The notes beneath the pieces were generated by a model. That model saw nothing but the letters and a program-made list of their open reading frames with translations. It was not told where the DNA came from and did not search any database. A stretch of 11,223 bases of DNA from assembly GCA_003456155.1 (NCBI GenBank), contig DMPC01000010.1, positions 4,577 to 15,799 on the forward strand. The letters run 5' to 3'. This DNA comes from Actinomycetota bacterium (GTDB lineage Bacteria; Actinomycetota; Actinomycetes; S36-B12). Shown here piece after piece: positions 1-6,018 of this stretch. The first letter of the stretch is position 1. Each line of letters opens with the position of its first letter. A program made the translations under genes and the position numbers.

Positions 1-3
1 CGA

Positions 4-294
4 TCACCGCGGACCGGTGATCTCCTTGATGCGCGGCCGGACGTCGAACAGGTAGATCAGCGACACCACGATGCCGGCAAGCCCGATCAGGCCCAGCGGT
101 GAGACGTAGGACAGCAGAAGTCCGGTGAACGCCGATGCTCCCGTCAGGGCCAGCCACAGCACCTTGTTCTTTCGGCCCACGGCCGGGAAGGCCTGCTTGG
201 GACGGCGGAGGCAGTCGATGAAGGCGAAGCCCTTGATCCCGAGCATGACGACCCACAGGCCGAACACGAGGATTCCCTGGATGGTGTCGAACAT
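4..294 (-). CDS. DUF2516 family small membrane protein
   Basis: About 96 residues, with three strongly hydrophobic stretches (roughly residues 3-22, 43-62 and 65-84) and a conserved-looking loop reading F-x-F-I-D-C-L-R-R-P after the first span. This matches the actinobacterial DUF2516 family (Rv0476-like), whose function is unknown. It lies downstream of the HbhA-like gene on the same strand, as in Mycobacterium. Three start codons are close together: GTG at 303, ATG at 300 and ATG at 294. None has a Shine-Dalgarno sequence. I chose ATG 294 because family members usually begin with Met-Phe and because a TAGCGT hexamer (-10 like, TAnnnT) ends about 7 bases before it, which would give a leaderless message. 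The stop is TGA at 6-4. Family call is fairly sure; start is uncertain. Confidence 0.82.
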   Translation of the reverse strand: MFDTIQGILVFGLWVVMLGIKGFAFIDCLRRPKQAFPAVGRKNKVLWLALTGASAFTGLLLSYVSPLGLIGLAGIVVSLIYLFDVRPRIKEITGPR

Positions 295-329
295 GATCAT
301 CACGCTAATGCACCGCTGGGAAATGCGCT

Positions 330-369
330 GAGGGGCCGCACCGGACGATCCGTCCGAGCACGACCCCTC
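330..369 (-). terminator. two-stem inverted repeat after the hbhA-like gene
   Basis: A nested inverted repeat lies between the HbhA-like stop (383) and the DUF2516 start. The outer arms are GAGGGG (330-335) and CCCCTC (364-369). The inner arms are CGGACG (342-347) and CGTCCG (351-356) around the 3-base loop ATC. It starts about 14 bases after the stop codon in the minus direction. There is no clear U-tract beyond it, so it could be a weak terminator, an attenuator or an mRNA-stabilising stem. Confidence 0.35.
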
Positions 370-382
370 CGTGACAGGAGCG

Positions 383-826
383 TCAGACGCCGACGGCCTC
401 GCGCAGCAGGGTGACGGTGTGCGTCACTCCGCCCTTGACCGACACGGCGGTGTCATGGGCGCGGGTCCGGGCCTCGCCCGCCCAGGCGCCGATATTCGGG
501 ACATGCACCTTGGCCGCCACCTCGGGCAGCGTCGGCACATCGAACTTCGAGAGCTCGAACGTGGGCAGATCGATCTTCGGGAACTCGAACTTCGGGAACT
601 CGAACTTCGGCAGGTCGACTCCGGGGAACGAGAAGTGCGAGGAGGAGGCCTTCGCCGTCTCCGCCGCCTTGCGCGTGGTCGCGGTCGCCGCCGTGGCTGC
701 CTTGACCGTGGTCGTCTTGGCGGTGCCCGCCGCCTTCTTCGTCGTCTTCTTGGCCGTGGCAGCCGCCTTGGTGGTCGTCTTCTTGACGCGGGCGGTTGCG
801 TGGGTAGTGGGGTGCTCGGTCGTCAT
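383..826 (-). CDS. HbhA-like lysine/alanine-rich protein with pentad repeats
   Basis: The protein has 147 residues in three parts. Residues about 10-60 are a Lys/Thr/Ala-rich basic tail with about 11 lysines, resembling histone H1 and the C-terminal tail of mycobacterial HbhA. Residues about 70-101 are a period-5 repeat of the type (hydrophobic)-P-K-F-E. Residues about 102-147 are a probable amphipathic helix. ATG 826 is supported by a Shine-Dalgarno sequence (GTGAGGAC) about 5 bases upstream. It lies 26 bp after the XRE regulator and before the DUF2516 gene, the order found around hbhA (Rv0475). HbhA is a surface, heparin-binding adhesin in mycobacteria. Here the basic segment is at the N-terminus, no signal peptide is visible, and a DNA- or polyanion-binding role is equally possible. 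The family link rests mainly on synteny and composition. Confidence 0.75.
   Translation of the reverse strand: MTTEHPTTHATARVKKTTTKAAATAKKTTKKAAGTAKTTTVKAATAATATTRKAAETAKASSSHFSFPGVDLPKFEFPKFEFPKIDLPTFELSKFDVPTLPEVAAKVHVPNIGAWAGEARTRAHDTAVSVKGGVTHTVTLLREAVGV
546..615. repeat. 15-bp tandem repeat inside the HbhA-like gene
   Basis: CTTCGGGAACTCGAA occurs perfectly at 575-589 and 590-604, and its first six bases recur at 605-610. Degenerate copies extend the 15-bp period on both sides, from about 546 to 615. On the coding (minus) strand one unit encodes the pentad K-F-E-F-P. The perfect identity of the central copies suggests recent slippage or duplication, so copy number may vary between strains. 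Confidence 0.8.
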
Positions 827-852
827 GGTGTCCTCACTTGTCGGTCGTGACG

Positions 853-1251
853 TCACTGGTCGGTGATGTCGTCTGCCCGGGGATCTCCCGATTCGGCAGA
901 GGTCTGGGTCTCCCGGGCGGCGTTCTCGGCCTGGAATGCCGCATATATCTGCAGCAGGGTGGCCCGCTGCCGCTCGGAGAGGGTGGCATCGGCCGCGATG
1001 GCCGTTGTGACAGCGGCATCCCCGGCTCGGTCGTCGAGGATGCCCGCCTGCACGTACAGGGTCTCCGCCGAGATGCGCAGGCCGGTCGCGATGCGTCCGA
1101 GGATCTCCGCACTGGGCTTGCGCAGGCCGCGTTCGACCTGACTGAGGTACGGATTGGAGACCCCGGCCGCCTGGGCGAGCTGGCGAAGGGACATCTGCGC
1201 CTGATCCCGCTGATCGCGGATGTATCCGCCGAGGTCGCTGATCCGTGCCAT
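853..1251 (-). CDS. XRE-family transcriptional regulator (Rv0474-like)
   Basis: The protein has 132 residues. Residues about 8-62 form an XRE-type helix-turn-helix (S-L-R-Q-L-A-Q-A-A-G-V-S then Y-L-S-Q-V-E-R-G at about 21-42). The segment R-K-P-S-A-E-I-L through A-E-T-L-Y-V-Q-A-G-I (about 44-71) is typical of the Rv0474 group. The C-terminal half is predicted helical, is acidic at the end and carries no recognised ligand domain. It is probably a cytoplasmic DNA-binding protein controlling its own operon, which includes the HbhA-like gene 26 bp downstream. ATG 1251 is preceded by a near-consensus promoter whose -10 element ends 6 bases upstream, so the message is probably leaderless, which explains the missing Shine-Dalgarno sequence. 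The ligand is unknown. Confidence 0.85.
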   Translation of the reverse strand: MARISDLGGYIRDQRDQAQMSLRQLAQAAGVSNPYLSQVERGLRKPSAEILGRIATGLRISAETLYVQAGILDDRAGDAAVTTAIAADATLSERQRATLLQIYAAFQAENAARETQTSAESGDPRADDITDQ

Positions 1252-1257
1252 GCGACC

Positions 1258-1286
1258 AGTATGCGCCCGAATGCTTGCTATTGCAA
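1258..1286 (-). promoter_or_regulatory. promoter of the XRE regulator operon, likely leaderless
   Basis: Read on the minus strand, TTGCAA (1286-1281) is followed after exactly 17 bases by CATACT (1263-1258), then by 6 bases and the ATG at 1251. This is a good sigma-70 type match with the start point predicted at or next to the A of the ATG. The TTGC/GCAA pair at 1275-1286 (TTGC-TATT-GCAA) forms a short inverted repeat overlapping the -35 element, a likely place for autoregulation. Confidence 0.6.
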
Positions 1287-1299
1287 ACGCTACTGCTAA

Positions 1300-1333
1300 C
1301 TGACGCTAGCGCCCCCTCCTCCGTCCGCGTCAG
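1300..1333. other. inverted repeat spanning the end of the permease gene
   Basis: CTGACGC (1300-1306) and GCGTCAG (1327-1333) are perfect 7-bp arms around 20 bases, covering the permease TGA stop (1332-1330). The loop contains the palindrome CGCTAGCG. It could act as a terminator for the asparaginase-permease operon. There is no U-tract and the loop is long, so this is weak. Confidence 0.25.
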
Positions 1334-2499
1334 CGCACCGACACGAGCCCGAGCACGATCGCCGCCGAGAGAAGGACACCGAGAACCGGCACCGCGCGGC
1401 GCAGCAGCCACGGACCGGGCAGCGTGAACGACGCCGCATGGGCGACCGCGTAGTAGATCAGGATGGAGGCACCGGACAGGGCCAGGGCCCACGACAGTCG
1501 GCCCGGGACGACCAGGACGGCAGCCGCGACCGCGACGGTGATCGCCGCCCGGTGCGGCACGTGACGTCCCGAGACCAGCGCCAGCGGCCGGGGCGCATCG
1601 CCCTGCGCGGCCATCGCGAACACCGTGCGCCCCATCCCCGTCAGGAGGCTGATCAGCACCGAGCCCGCACCCAGGACCGCCCCGAGAACAACGACGCCCC
1701 GGAGGACCTCGGATCCGGTCACCTGAGCGATGTCCTCCAGCGCGGCCGGGCCCAGCACCACACCGGCCTGCGCCGCCTGCAGGACGACGAACGCCACCAG
1801 CACGTAGACCGCGAGCACGATCACGAAGGACCAGGCCACAGCCCGCGGGATGGTCCGCTTCGGGTCGCGCACCTCCTCGCCGATCACCGTGATGCGGGCG
1901 TAGCCGGCGAACGCGACGAAGAGCAGCCCCGCAGCGGCAAGCACCGCGAGCGGTGAACTCGACGGCTCCCACCCGTCACCTGCCTCACCGCCGGGGAGCG
2001 ACCAGCCGCCCCACAGGACGGTGACCAGGACAATCACCAGCACCGTCGCCGTCAGGACGGCCGTCACGCGGACCGACCGCACGATTCCCCGGAGGTCGAT
2101 GGCCAGAGCGATCGCGATGGCGACCCACGCGACAGCCCGCTCCTGGCCAGGCCACAGGTAGACGCCGATCGTCAGGGCCGCCGCCGCCGAACTGGCGGAC
2201 TTCCCCACGATGAAGGCCAGGCCCGCGGCGACACCCGCCGCGCGACCGAGCCTGAGGCGGCCGTAGGCGTAGGCACCGCCCGACTCCGGATGCACCCGCG
2301 CCAGCCGGGACACCGAGACCGCATTCAGGGCCGCCACAGCAGCCGCCAGCAGCAGGGCCAGGACCAGCCAGCCTCCGGCCCAGTCCAGCGCCGGGGTCCA
2401 CACAGCGAAGACACCCGTGCCGAGCATGGCTCCCAGCCCCACGACGATCGCTCCGGGGAGCCCGAGACTCCGACGCAGACGAGACGGCGGCTCGCTCAT
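1330..2499 (-). CDS. APC-superfamily amino-acid permease
   Basis: The protein has 389 residues and is almost wholly hydrophobic, with about 11 possible membrane spans. Family signatures are visible: the glycine-rich unwound TM1 motif G-L-G-A-M-L-G-T-G-V-F (21-31), P-E-S-G-G-A-Y-A-Y-G (71-80) and the loop G-E-E-V-R-D-P-K-R-T-I-P-R-A (207-220). These identify an inner-membrane amino acid-polyamine-organocation transporter. At 389 residues it is shorter than the usual 430-500, so the last span may be missing. ATG 2499 overlaps the asparaginase stop by 4 bp (ATGA at 2499-2496), implying translational coupling. The likely substrate is asparagine, aspartate or a related amino acid; that is inference from the neighbour, not from the sequence. 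Confidence 0.85.
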   Translation of the reverse strand: MSEPPSRLRRSLGLPGAIVVGLGAMLGTGVFAVWTPALDWAGGWLVLALLLAAAVAALNAVSVSRLARVHPESGGAYAYGRLRLGRAAGVAAGLAFIVGKSASSAAAALTIGVYLWPGQERAVAWVAIAIALAIDLRGIVRSVRVTAVLTATVLVIVLVTVLWGGWSLPGGEAGDGWEPSSSPLAVLAAAGLLFVAFAGYARITVIGEEVRDPKRTIPRAVAWSFVIVLAVYVLVAFVVLQAAQAGVVLGPAALEDIAQVTGSEVLRGVVVLGAVLGAGSVLISLLTGMGRTVFAMAAQGDAPRPLALVSGRHVPHRAAITVAVAAAVLVVPGRLSWALALSGASILIYYAVAHAASFTLPGPWLLRRAVPVLGVLLSAAIVLGLVSVR

Positions 2500-3464
2500 C
2501 CCACCACGATCGCAGACACCACGGCACCGACCTCACGCCCGCCGCCGAGCATCGGCACCCGGGCCAGCGCATCAAGGCCGTCCGAGTCAGCACCCGGCGG
2601 ATCCCAGGACCGCAGGATCGCCGCAACAGCTACCTGACGGGCACGCGCCGAACCGTCCTCGACCTTGATCGCCATGGCCGTGCCGTCCGGCAGTGCCGCC
2701 ACGTAGACGCCCTCCGCTCCGTCCTTCGCCACGAGTCCGGGAACGGCGCGCATGAACGCCGTGACGTCTCGTCTCACGCCTCCGACCATCTCGGGGTGCA
2801 TCCGCATCGCGTCAACAACCACCCTTTCGGGCGCCGGGGGATCCGCCGAGACAGCACCCGAGAGCGCTCGAGCGAGCCCGACCAGAGTCATGACGTGCAC
2901 GGGAGCCCCGCACCCGTCGATCCCGACGTGCGGCACGTCGTCGCCGGTGAGCCGTCGGACGTCATCCAGGATCGCCTGCTGGAGCGGATGCTGCGGATCG
3001 ACGTAGTCCTGCGTGGACCAGCCTTGGACGACGCAGGTCGCGAGCATCGCCGCATGCTTGCCGGAGCAGTTCATGCCGATCGGTTCAGGGCGCCGACCGG
3101 ACTGGATCCAGGCATCGCGCACCCGCGGATCCAGGGGGAAGTCACTCGGCGTCTGCAGGGAGTCGGCCGTCAGCCCCACCCCGTGGAGGATCCGGCGGGC
3201 GCCCTCGATGTGCATGGCCTCGCCGCTGTGCGACGCGGCGGCGAGCGCCAGCAGCTCCACCGGAAGATCGAGGCCACAGCGCACCATCGCCGCAGCCTGC
3301 ATCGGCTTTGCCGACGACCGGGCCATCAGCGGATGAGCCGGATCTCCCCACGCCTGCACCACCTGCCCGGCAGCGTCCACCACAACCGCGTGGCCGACAT
3401 GCACCCCCTCGACGAAGCCACTCCGCGAGTACGTCGCCAGGACGGCGGGCGCAGGCGAGGTCAC
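2496..3464 (-). CDS. class 3 L-asparaginase (asparaginase II family, R. etli type)
   Basis: The protein has 322 residues, a usual length for the family. It should hydrolyse L-asparagine to aspartate and ammonium in the cytoplasm. The residues described for R. etli ReAV all appear to have counterparts: a Ser-x-x-Lys pair in R-S-S-A-K-P (Ser50, Lys53), Ser80 in A-S-H-S-G, Lys267 in A-I-K-V-E-D-G, and the zinc ligands Cys133 and Lys136 (N-C-S-G-K-H) and Cys185 (D-G-C-G-A-P). No signal peptide is seen. The start is taken as GTG 3464; the frame is open further upstream but runs under dtd. No Shine-Dalgarno precedes it, and a palindrome ends 1 base away. The gene overlaps the APC permease by 4 bp. 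Confident on family; the GTG is probable. Confidence 0.88.
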   Translation of the reverse strand: MTSPAPAVLATYSRSGFVEGVHVGHAVVVDAAGQVVQAWGDPAHPLMARSSAKPMQAAAMVRCGLDLPVELLALAAASHSGEAMHIEGARRILHGVGLTADSLQTPSDFPLDPRVRDAWIQSGRRPEPIGMNCSGKHAAMLATCVVQGWSTQDYVDPQHPLQQAILDDVRRLTGDDVPHVGIDGCGAPVHVMTLVGLARALSGAVSADPPAPERVVVDAMRMHPEMVGGVRRDVTAFMRAVPGLVAKDGAEGVYVAALPDGTAMAIKVEDGSARARQVAVAAILRSWDPPGADSDGLDALARVPMLGGGREVGAVVSAIVVG

Positions 3465-3465
3465 C

Positions 3466-3485
3466 GGCGCATGATGACATGCGCC
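3466..3485. promoter_or_regulatory. perfect palindrome between asparaginase and dtd
   Basis: GGCGCATG (3466-3473) and CATGCGCC (3478-3485) are perfect 8-bp arms separated by ATGA. The repeat sits in the 42-bp gap between two divergent genes, 1 base from the asparaginase GTG and 21 bases from the dtd ATG. The position and symmetry suggest an operator for a dimeric regulator. No regulator is identified. Confidence 0.5.
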
Positions 3486-3506
3486 CGAGGTGACAGGCTG
3501 TGCTTC

Positions 3507-3971
3507 ATGAGAGCCGTCGTCCAGCGCGCGAGGGATGCGTCCGTCACCGTCGCCGGCGAGGTCGTCGGATCCTTCGCCGGGCCCGGACTCGTCGTGCTCG
3601 TCGGGATCACTCACGACGACGGTCCTGACGATGCTCGTCGACTCGCCGACAAGGTCCACGACCTGCGCATCTTCGGACCCGAGCACGCGCCCGAGGGCTT
3701 CGCGGGAGTCATGGCGAAGGAGATGTCGGCCGCGGACCTCGGACTGCCCCTCCTCGTCATCAGCCAGTTCACGCTCTACGCCGACACCCGCAAGGGCCGT
3801 CGCCCGACGTGGGACGCCGCCGCCCCCGGCCCGATCGCAGAGCCGCTGGTCGAAGCCGTCGTCGATCGACTGCGGCAGCGAGGGGCAGTCGTCGCAACAG
3901 GGATCTTCGGCGCGGACATGCAGGTCGCGTTGGTGAACGACGGGCCCCTCACGATCCTGCTGGAGACATAG
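3507..3971 (+). CDS. dtd: D-aminoacyl-tRNA deacylase
   Basis: The protein has 154 residues, close to the usual 145-150. It hydrolyses D-amino acids (and glycine mischarged on tRNA-Ala) from tRNA in the cytoplasm, a proofreading role. Both family signatures are intact: S-Q-F-T-L-Y-A-D (86-93) and the Gly-cisPro region N-D-G-P-L-T (144-149), which together form the D-chiral pocket across the dimer. The N-terminus M-R-A-V-V-Q-R-A matches family members exactly in style and fixes ATG 3507, although the nearest GAGG lies about 16 bases upstream, too far for a normal ribosome site, so initiation may be leaderless. It is divergent from asparaginase and convergent with ygfZ, with a 24-bp gap. Confidence 0.95.
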   Translation: MRAVVQRARDASVTVAGEVVGSFAGPGLVVLVGITHDDGPDDARRLADKVHDLRIFGPEHAPEGFAGVMAKEMSAADLGLPLLVISQFTLYADTRKGRRPTWDAAAPGPIAEPLVEAVVDRLRQRGAVVATGIFGADMQVALVNDGPLTILLET

Positions 3972-3995
3972 TCTCCCTCCGCGCGAGCGACCGAC

Positions 3996-5027
3996 TCAGG
4001 ACTCGACGACCGGCTCGACCGTCGCCGGGAGATCACCCTCCGCCGTGCGCACGAACGTCACGCCTTCATTCGGCGCCGAGCGCTTCACGACCGCGGTGGC
4101 GATCGGTCCCAGCTCGTGATGCCAGGCCGAGGTGCCGATCCACCCGACCTCGCGACCATCGACGACGACCGCGTCGCCATGGGCCGGCAACTGCTCCTGC
4201 GAGCCATCCAGGTGCAGCAGGACCAGCCGGCGCGGTGGATGCCCGAGGTTGTGCACGCGAGCGACGGCCTCCTGTCCGCGGTAGCAGCCCTTGGCCAGAT
4301 GCACACCCGGTCCGATCCAGCCCACCTCATGCGGAAGTGTCCGATGGTCGGTCTCAGCGCCCAGCCGCGGCACCGCAGCGGCCACCCGCAGGGCCTCCAG
4401 GGCCCACGATCCCGCCTGTCGCGGCCAACGGTCCATCCGATCCGCCAGATCCGCCCGCGGCACGATCACCTCGCGGCCCACGAGGACGTCCGGCCGCTCA
4501 GGCACGTAGCGACGAGCATCACCGCCCCGATCTGCACCCGCGTCGACGTGACCCGTGCCGGCGAAATCAGCGGGTACCAGCCAGGTCACCGCATCGGCCG
4601 CAACCTCACGCACCGGCTCCCACACCACGGCGAAGTCGTCGCTGCGATCAGCGACCTCGACCCGGAGCATGAACTGCATCGACCTGAGATGGTCGACCAG
4701 CCCCGCTGCGGTTCCAGGAGGCGTGATGATCCATGTCGTCGTCCCGTCATCGGCGAGGTGCAGCTCGTGCTCGACGTGCCCATGCGGGCTGAGGATGAGC
4801 GCCAGGGCGCTCCCCTCCTCGGGCAGCGGATCGAGCTGCTGGGTCGTCAGGCTGTGCAGCCAGGACAAGCGGTCGACACCCGTGACGGTCACCACCCCGC
4901 GATTGGAGAGGTCCACCGCCGCCGCGCCCTCGATCAGATGGCGCTGCTCGCGCAACGGATCCCCGAAGTGCCAGGCGATCTGCTCGTCGAGAGAGCCTGG
5001 CGGCGCGGGAACCGGGGAGCCGCTCAC
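3996..5027 (-). CDS. ygfZ: YgfZ/GcvT-family folate-binding protein (IBA57-like)
   Basis: The protein has 343 residues and is cytoplasmic. YgfZ proteins share the GcvT tetrahydrofolate-binding fold and help make or repair iron-sulfur clusters, for example in radical-SAM and other Fe-S enzymes. The signature K-G-C-Y-R-G-Q-E is at residues 246-253 with Cys248 present. The N-terminal part has D-L-S-N-R-G (39-44) followed by W-L-H-S-L-T-T-Q (56-63), also typical. GTG 5027 overlaps the stop of the Fur-family gene by 4 bp (GTGA at 5027-5024), so it is the last gene of a coupled set with nitrobindin and nur. The shared operon suggests a link between metal or NO stress and Fe-S repair, which is inference. 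Confidence 0.9.
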   Translation of the reverse strand: MSGSPVPAPPGSLDEQIAWHFGDPLREQRHLIEGAAAVDLSNRGVVTVTGVDRLSWLHSLTTQQLDPLPEEGSALALILSPHGHVEHELHLADDGTTTWIITPPGTAAGLVDHLRSMQFMLRVEVADRSDDFAVVWEPVREVAADAVTWLVPADFAGTGHVDAGADRGGDARRYVPERPDVLVGREVIVPRADLADRMDRWPRQAGSWALEALRVAAAVPRLGAETDHRTLPHEVGWIGPGVHLAKGCYRGQEAVARVHNLGHPPRRLVLLHLDGSQEQLPAHGDAVVVDGREVGWIGTSAWHHELGPIATAVVKRSAPNEGVTFVRTAEGDLPATVEPVVES

Positions 5028-5470
5028 AGCGGGTCGTCCGTCTCCTCACCACGCGGCATCGCCTCGCAGTTGTCGCAGCGCCCGTGCACCGACACGTGCG
5101 AGATGTCCGTGCGGAAGCCGTAGTCCTTGTTCAGGGTCTCGACGAATCCCTGAGCGACGGAGGCCGGGATGCTCAGGATCTTGCGACAGCGATCGCAGAC
5201 CAGGTGGATGTGCACGTGCTCGTCCACCGCGTGATAGGTCGGGGCGCCGTGACCGATGTGGGCATGCGTGACAAGGCCGACATCCTCGAGGACCTCCAGC
5301 GTCCGGTAGATCGTCGACAGGTTCACGCCGCTCGCCGTCCGCTGGACCTCGACGAGAATCTCCTCCGGAGTCCCATGGCGCAGTTCCTCGACAGCCTCGA
5401 GAACGAGCTGCCGCTGCGGTGTGATCCGGTAGCCATGCTCCCGCAGGCGCGCCTCCCAGTCATCGGACAT
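5024..5470 (-). CDS. nur: Fur-family regulator, Nur type (nickel-responsive)
   Basis: The protein has 148 residues. The winged helix spans about 10-80, with recognition helix N-L-S-T-I-Y-R-T-L-E (50-59). The dimerisation domain has two zinc CxxC pairs (Cys92/95 and Cys132/135). It resembles Streptomyces coelicolor Nur closely as I remember that sequence: G-Y-R-I-T-P-Q-R-Q-L-V-L-E-A-V, then H-A-H-I-G-H-G-A-P-T-Y-H. The Nur nickel-site histidines 70, 72 and 126 correspond to His69, His71 and His125 here, and M-site histidines 33, 86, 88 and 90 correspond to His32, 85, 87 and 89. Nur represses nickel uptake and the Fe superoxide dismutase gene when nickel is present. Its ATG overlaps the nitrobindin stop by 1 base (TGATG). 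Fur family is certain; nickel specificity is probable from ligand conservation, not proven. Confidence 0.9.
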   Translation of the reverse strand: MSDDWEARLREHGYRITPQRQLVLEAVEELRHGTPEEILVEVQRTASGVNLSTIYRTLEVLEDVGLVTHAHIGHGAPTYHAVDEHVHIHLVCDRCRKILSIPASVAQGFVETLNKDYGFRTDISHVSVHGRCDNCEAMPRGEETDDPL

Positions 5471-6018
5471 CAGACCGACTCCTCCGGAACGACGCGGTTG
5501 AGGGTGGCCGCGAGATGGTTGGTCAGCTCCTGGCCCATGGCCGCCATGTCGAACGTCCACAGCAGCTTGCCATCGACGAGTCCGTAGAGACGGTCGCCCT
5601 CGGAGTACTCCTTGGCACTGGGAGTGCGCACGATGTGATCGGTCCGCAGCCGCGCGCGCGCCCCGGTGATCACCGCGTTCTCCATGCCCGTGACCTCCAG
5701 GCTTCCCGCCCACGTCTCGGCGTAGCCGGTCGGATGCGCCAGCGTGACCTCGATGCCATTCCCCGGTCGAGGACGCCAGAATCCCGACTCCGTGCCCAGA
5801 GGGCGCACCCGCTCACCGGAGTCATCCAGCAGCCACGAGCGTGACAGGTAGGAGAGGAAAGGGCGGCCATCGGTCGCGAAGACGACCTCCTGGCCGAACC
5901 GGAAGTCCTCGATGGTCGGGTAGTGGCCGGTGCCCACACCCACCCAACGACCGATCAGCCACGACAGGGGGCGCAACTCCTCGGGAACCTCGATCCCCGA
6001 GCCGTCGGGCGCGAGCAC
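5470..6018 (-). CDS. nitrobindin-like heme-binding protein (FABP-like beta-barrel)
   Basis: The protein has 182 residues. The family signature G-x-W-x-G-x-G-x-x-x-Y-P is present at residues 23-34, followed by I-E-D-F. His168, in T-N-H-L-A-A-T-L-N-R, aligns by context with the proximal heme-iron histidine of Mycobacterium nitrobindin (Rv2717c). Nitrobindins form a small 10-stranded barrel that holds ferric heme and are linked to peroxynitrite isomerisation and NO chemistry; the protein is cytoplasmic. The start is GTG 6018 with AGGGG about 5 bases upstream. It begins directly after the TAG of the 33-aa gene (no gap), and its own stop overlaps the nur ATG by one base. Family is sure; the exact physiological role is not known. 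Confidence 0.9.
   Translation of the reverse strand: MLAPDGSGIEVPEELRPLSWLIGRWVGVGTGHYPTIEDFRFGQEVVFATDGRPFLSYLSRSWLLDDSGERVRPLGTESGFWRPRPGNGIEVTLAHPTGYAETWAGSLEVTGMENAVITGARARLRTDHIVRTPSAKEYSEGDRLYGLVDGKLLWTFDMAAMGQELTNHLAATLNRVVPEESV

Noticed and set aside
1275..1291. TTGC/GCAA symmetry as a Nur box, since a Nur-type regulator is in the window
   Set aside because: The Nur consensus I remember has TTGCAA half-sites separated by 5 bases; here TTGC and GCAA are only 4 bases apart and the outer bases do not fit.
827..1972. In-frame upstream extension of the HbhA-like gene to position 1972
   Set aside because: The extension reads through the XRE regulator and the permease in another frame and gives low-complexity Arg/Gly/Ala sequence. 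ATG 826 has its own ribosome site.
2796..3506. In-frame upstream extension of dtd
   Set aside because: It lies antisense to asparaginase. The canonical Dtd N-terminus starts exactly at ATG 3507.
4116..5123. Plus-strand open frame of 335 codons opposite ygfZ and nur
   Set aside because: YgfZ and Nur motifs on the minus strand explain the region; the plus-strand translation has no family features.
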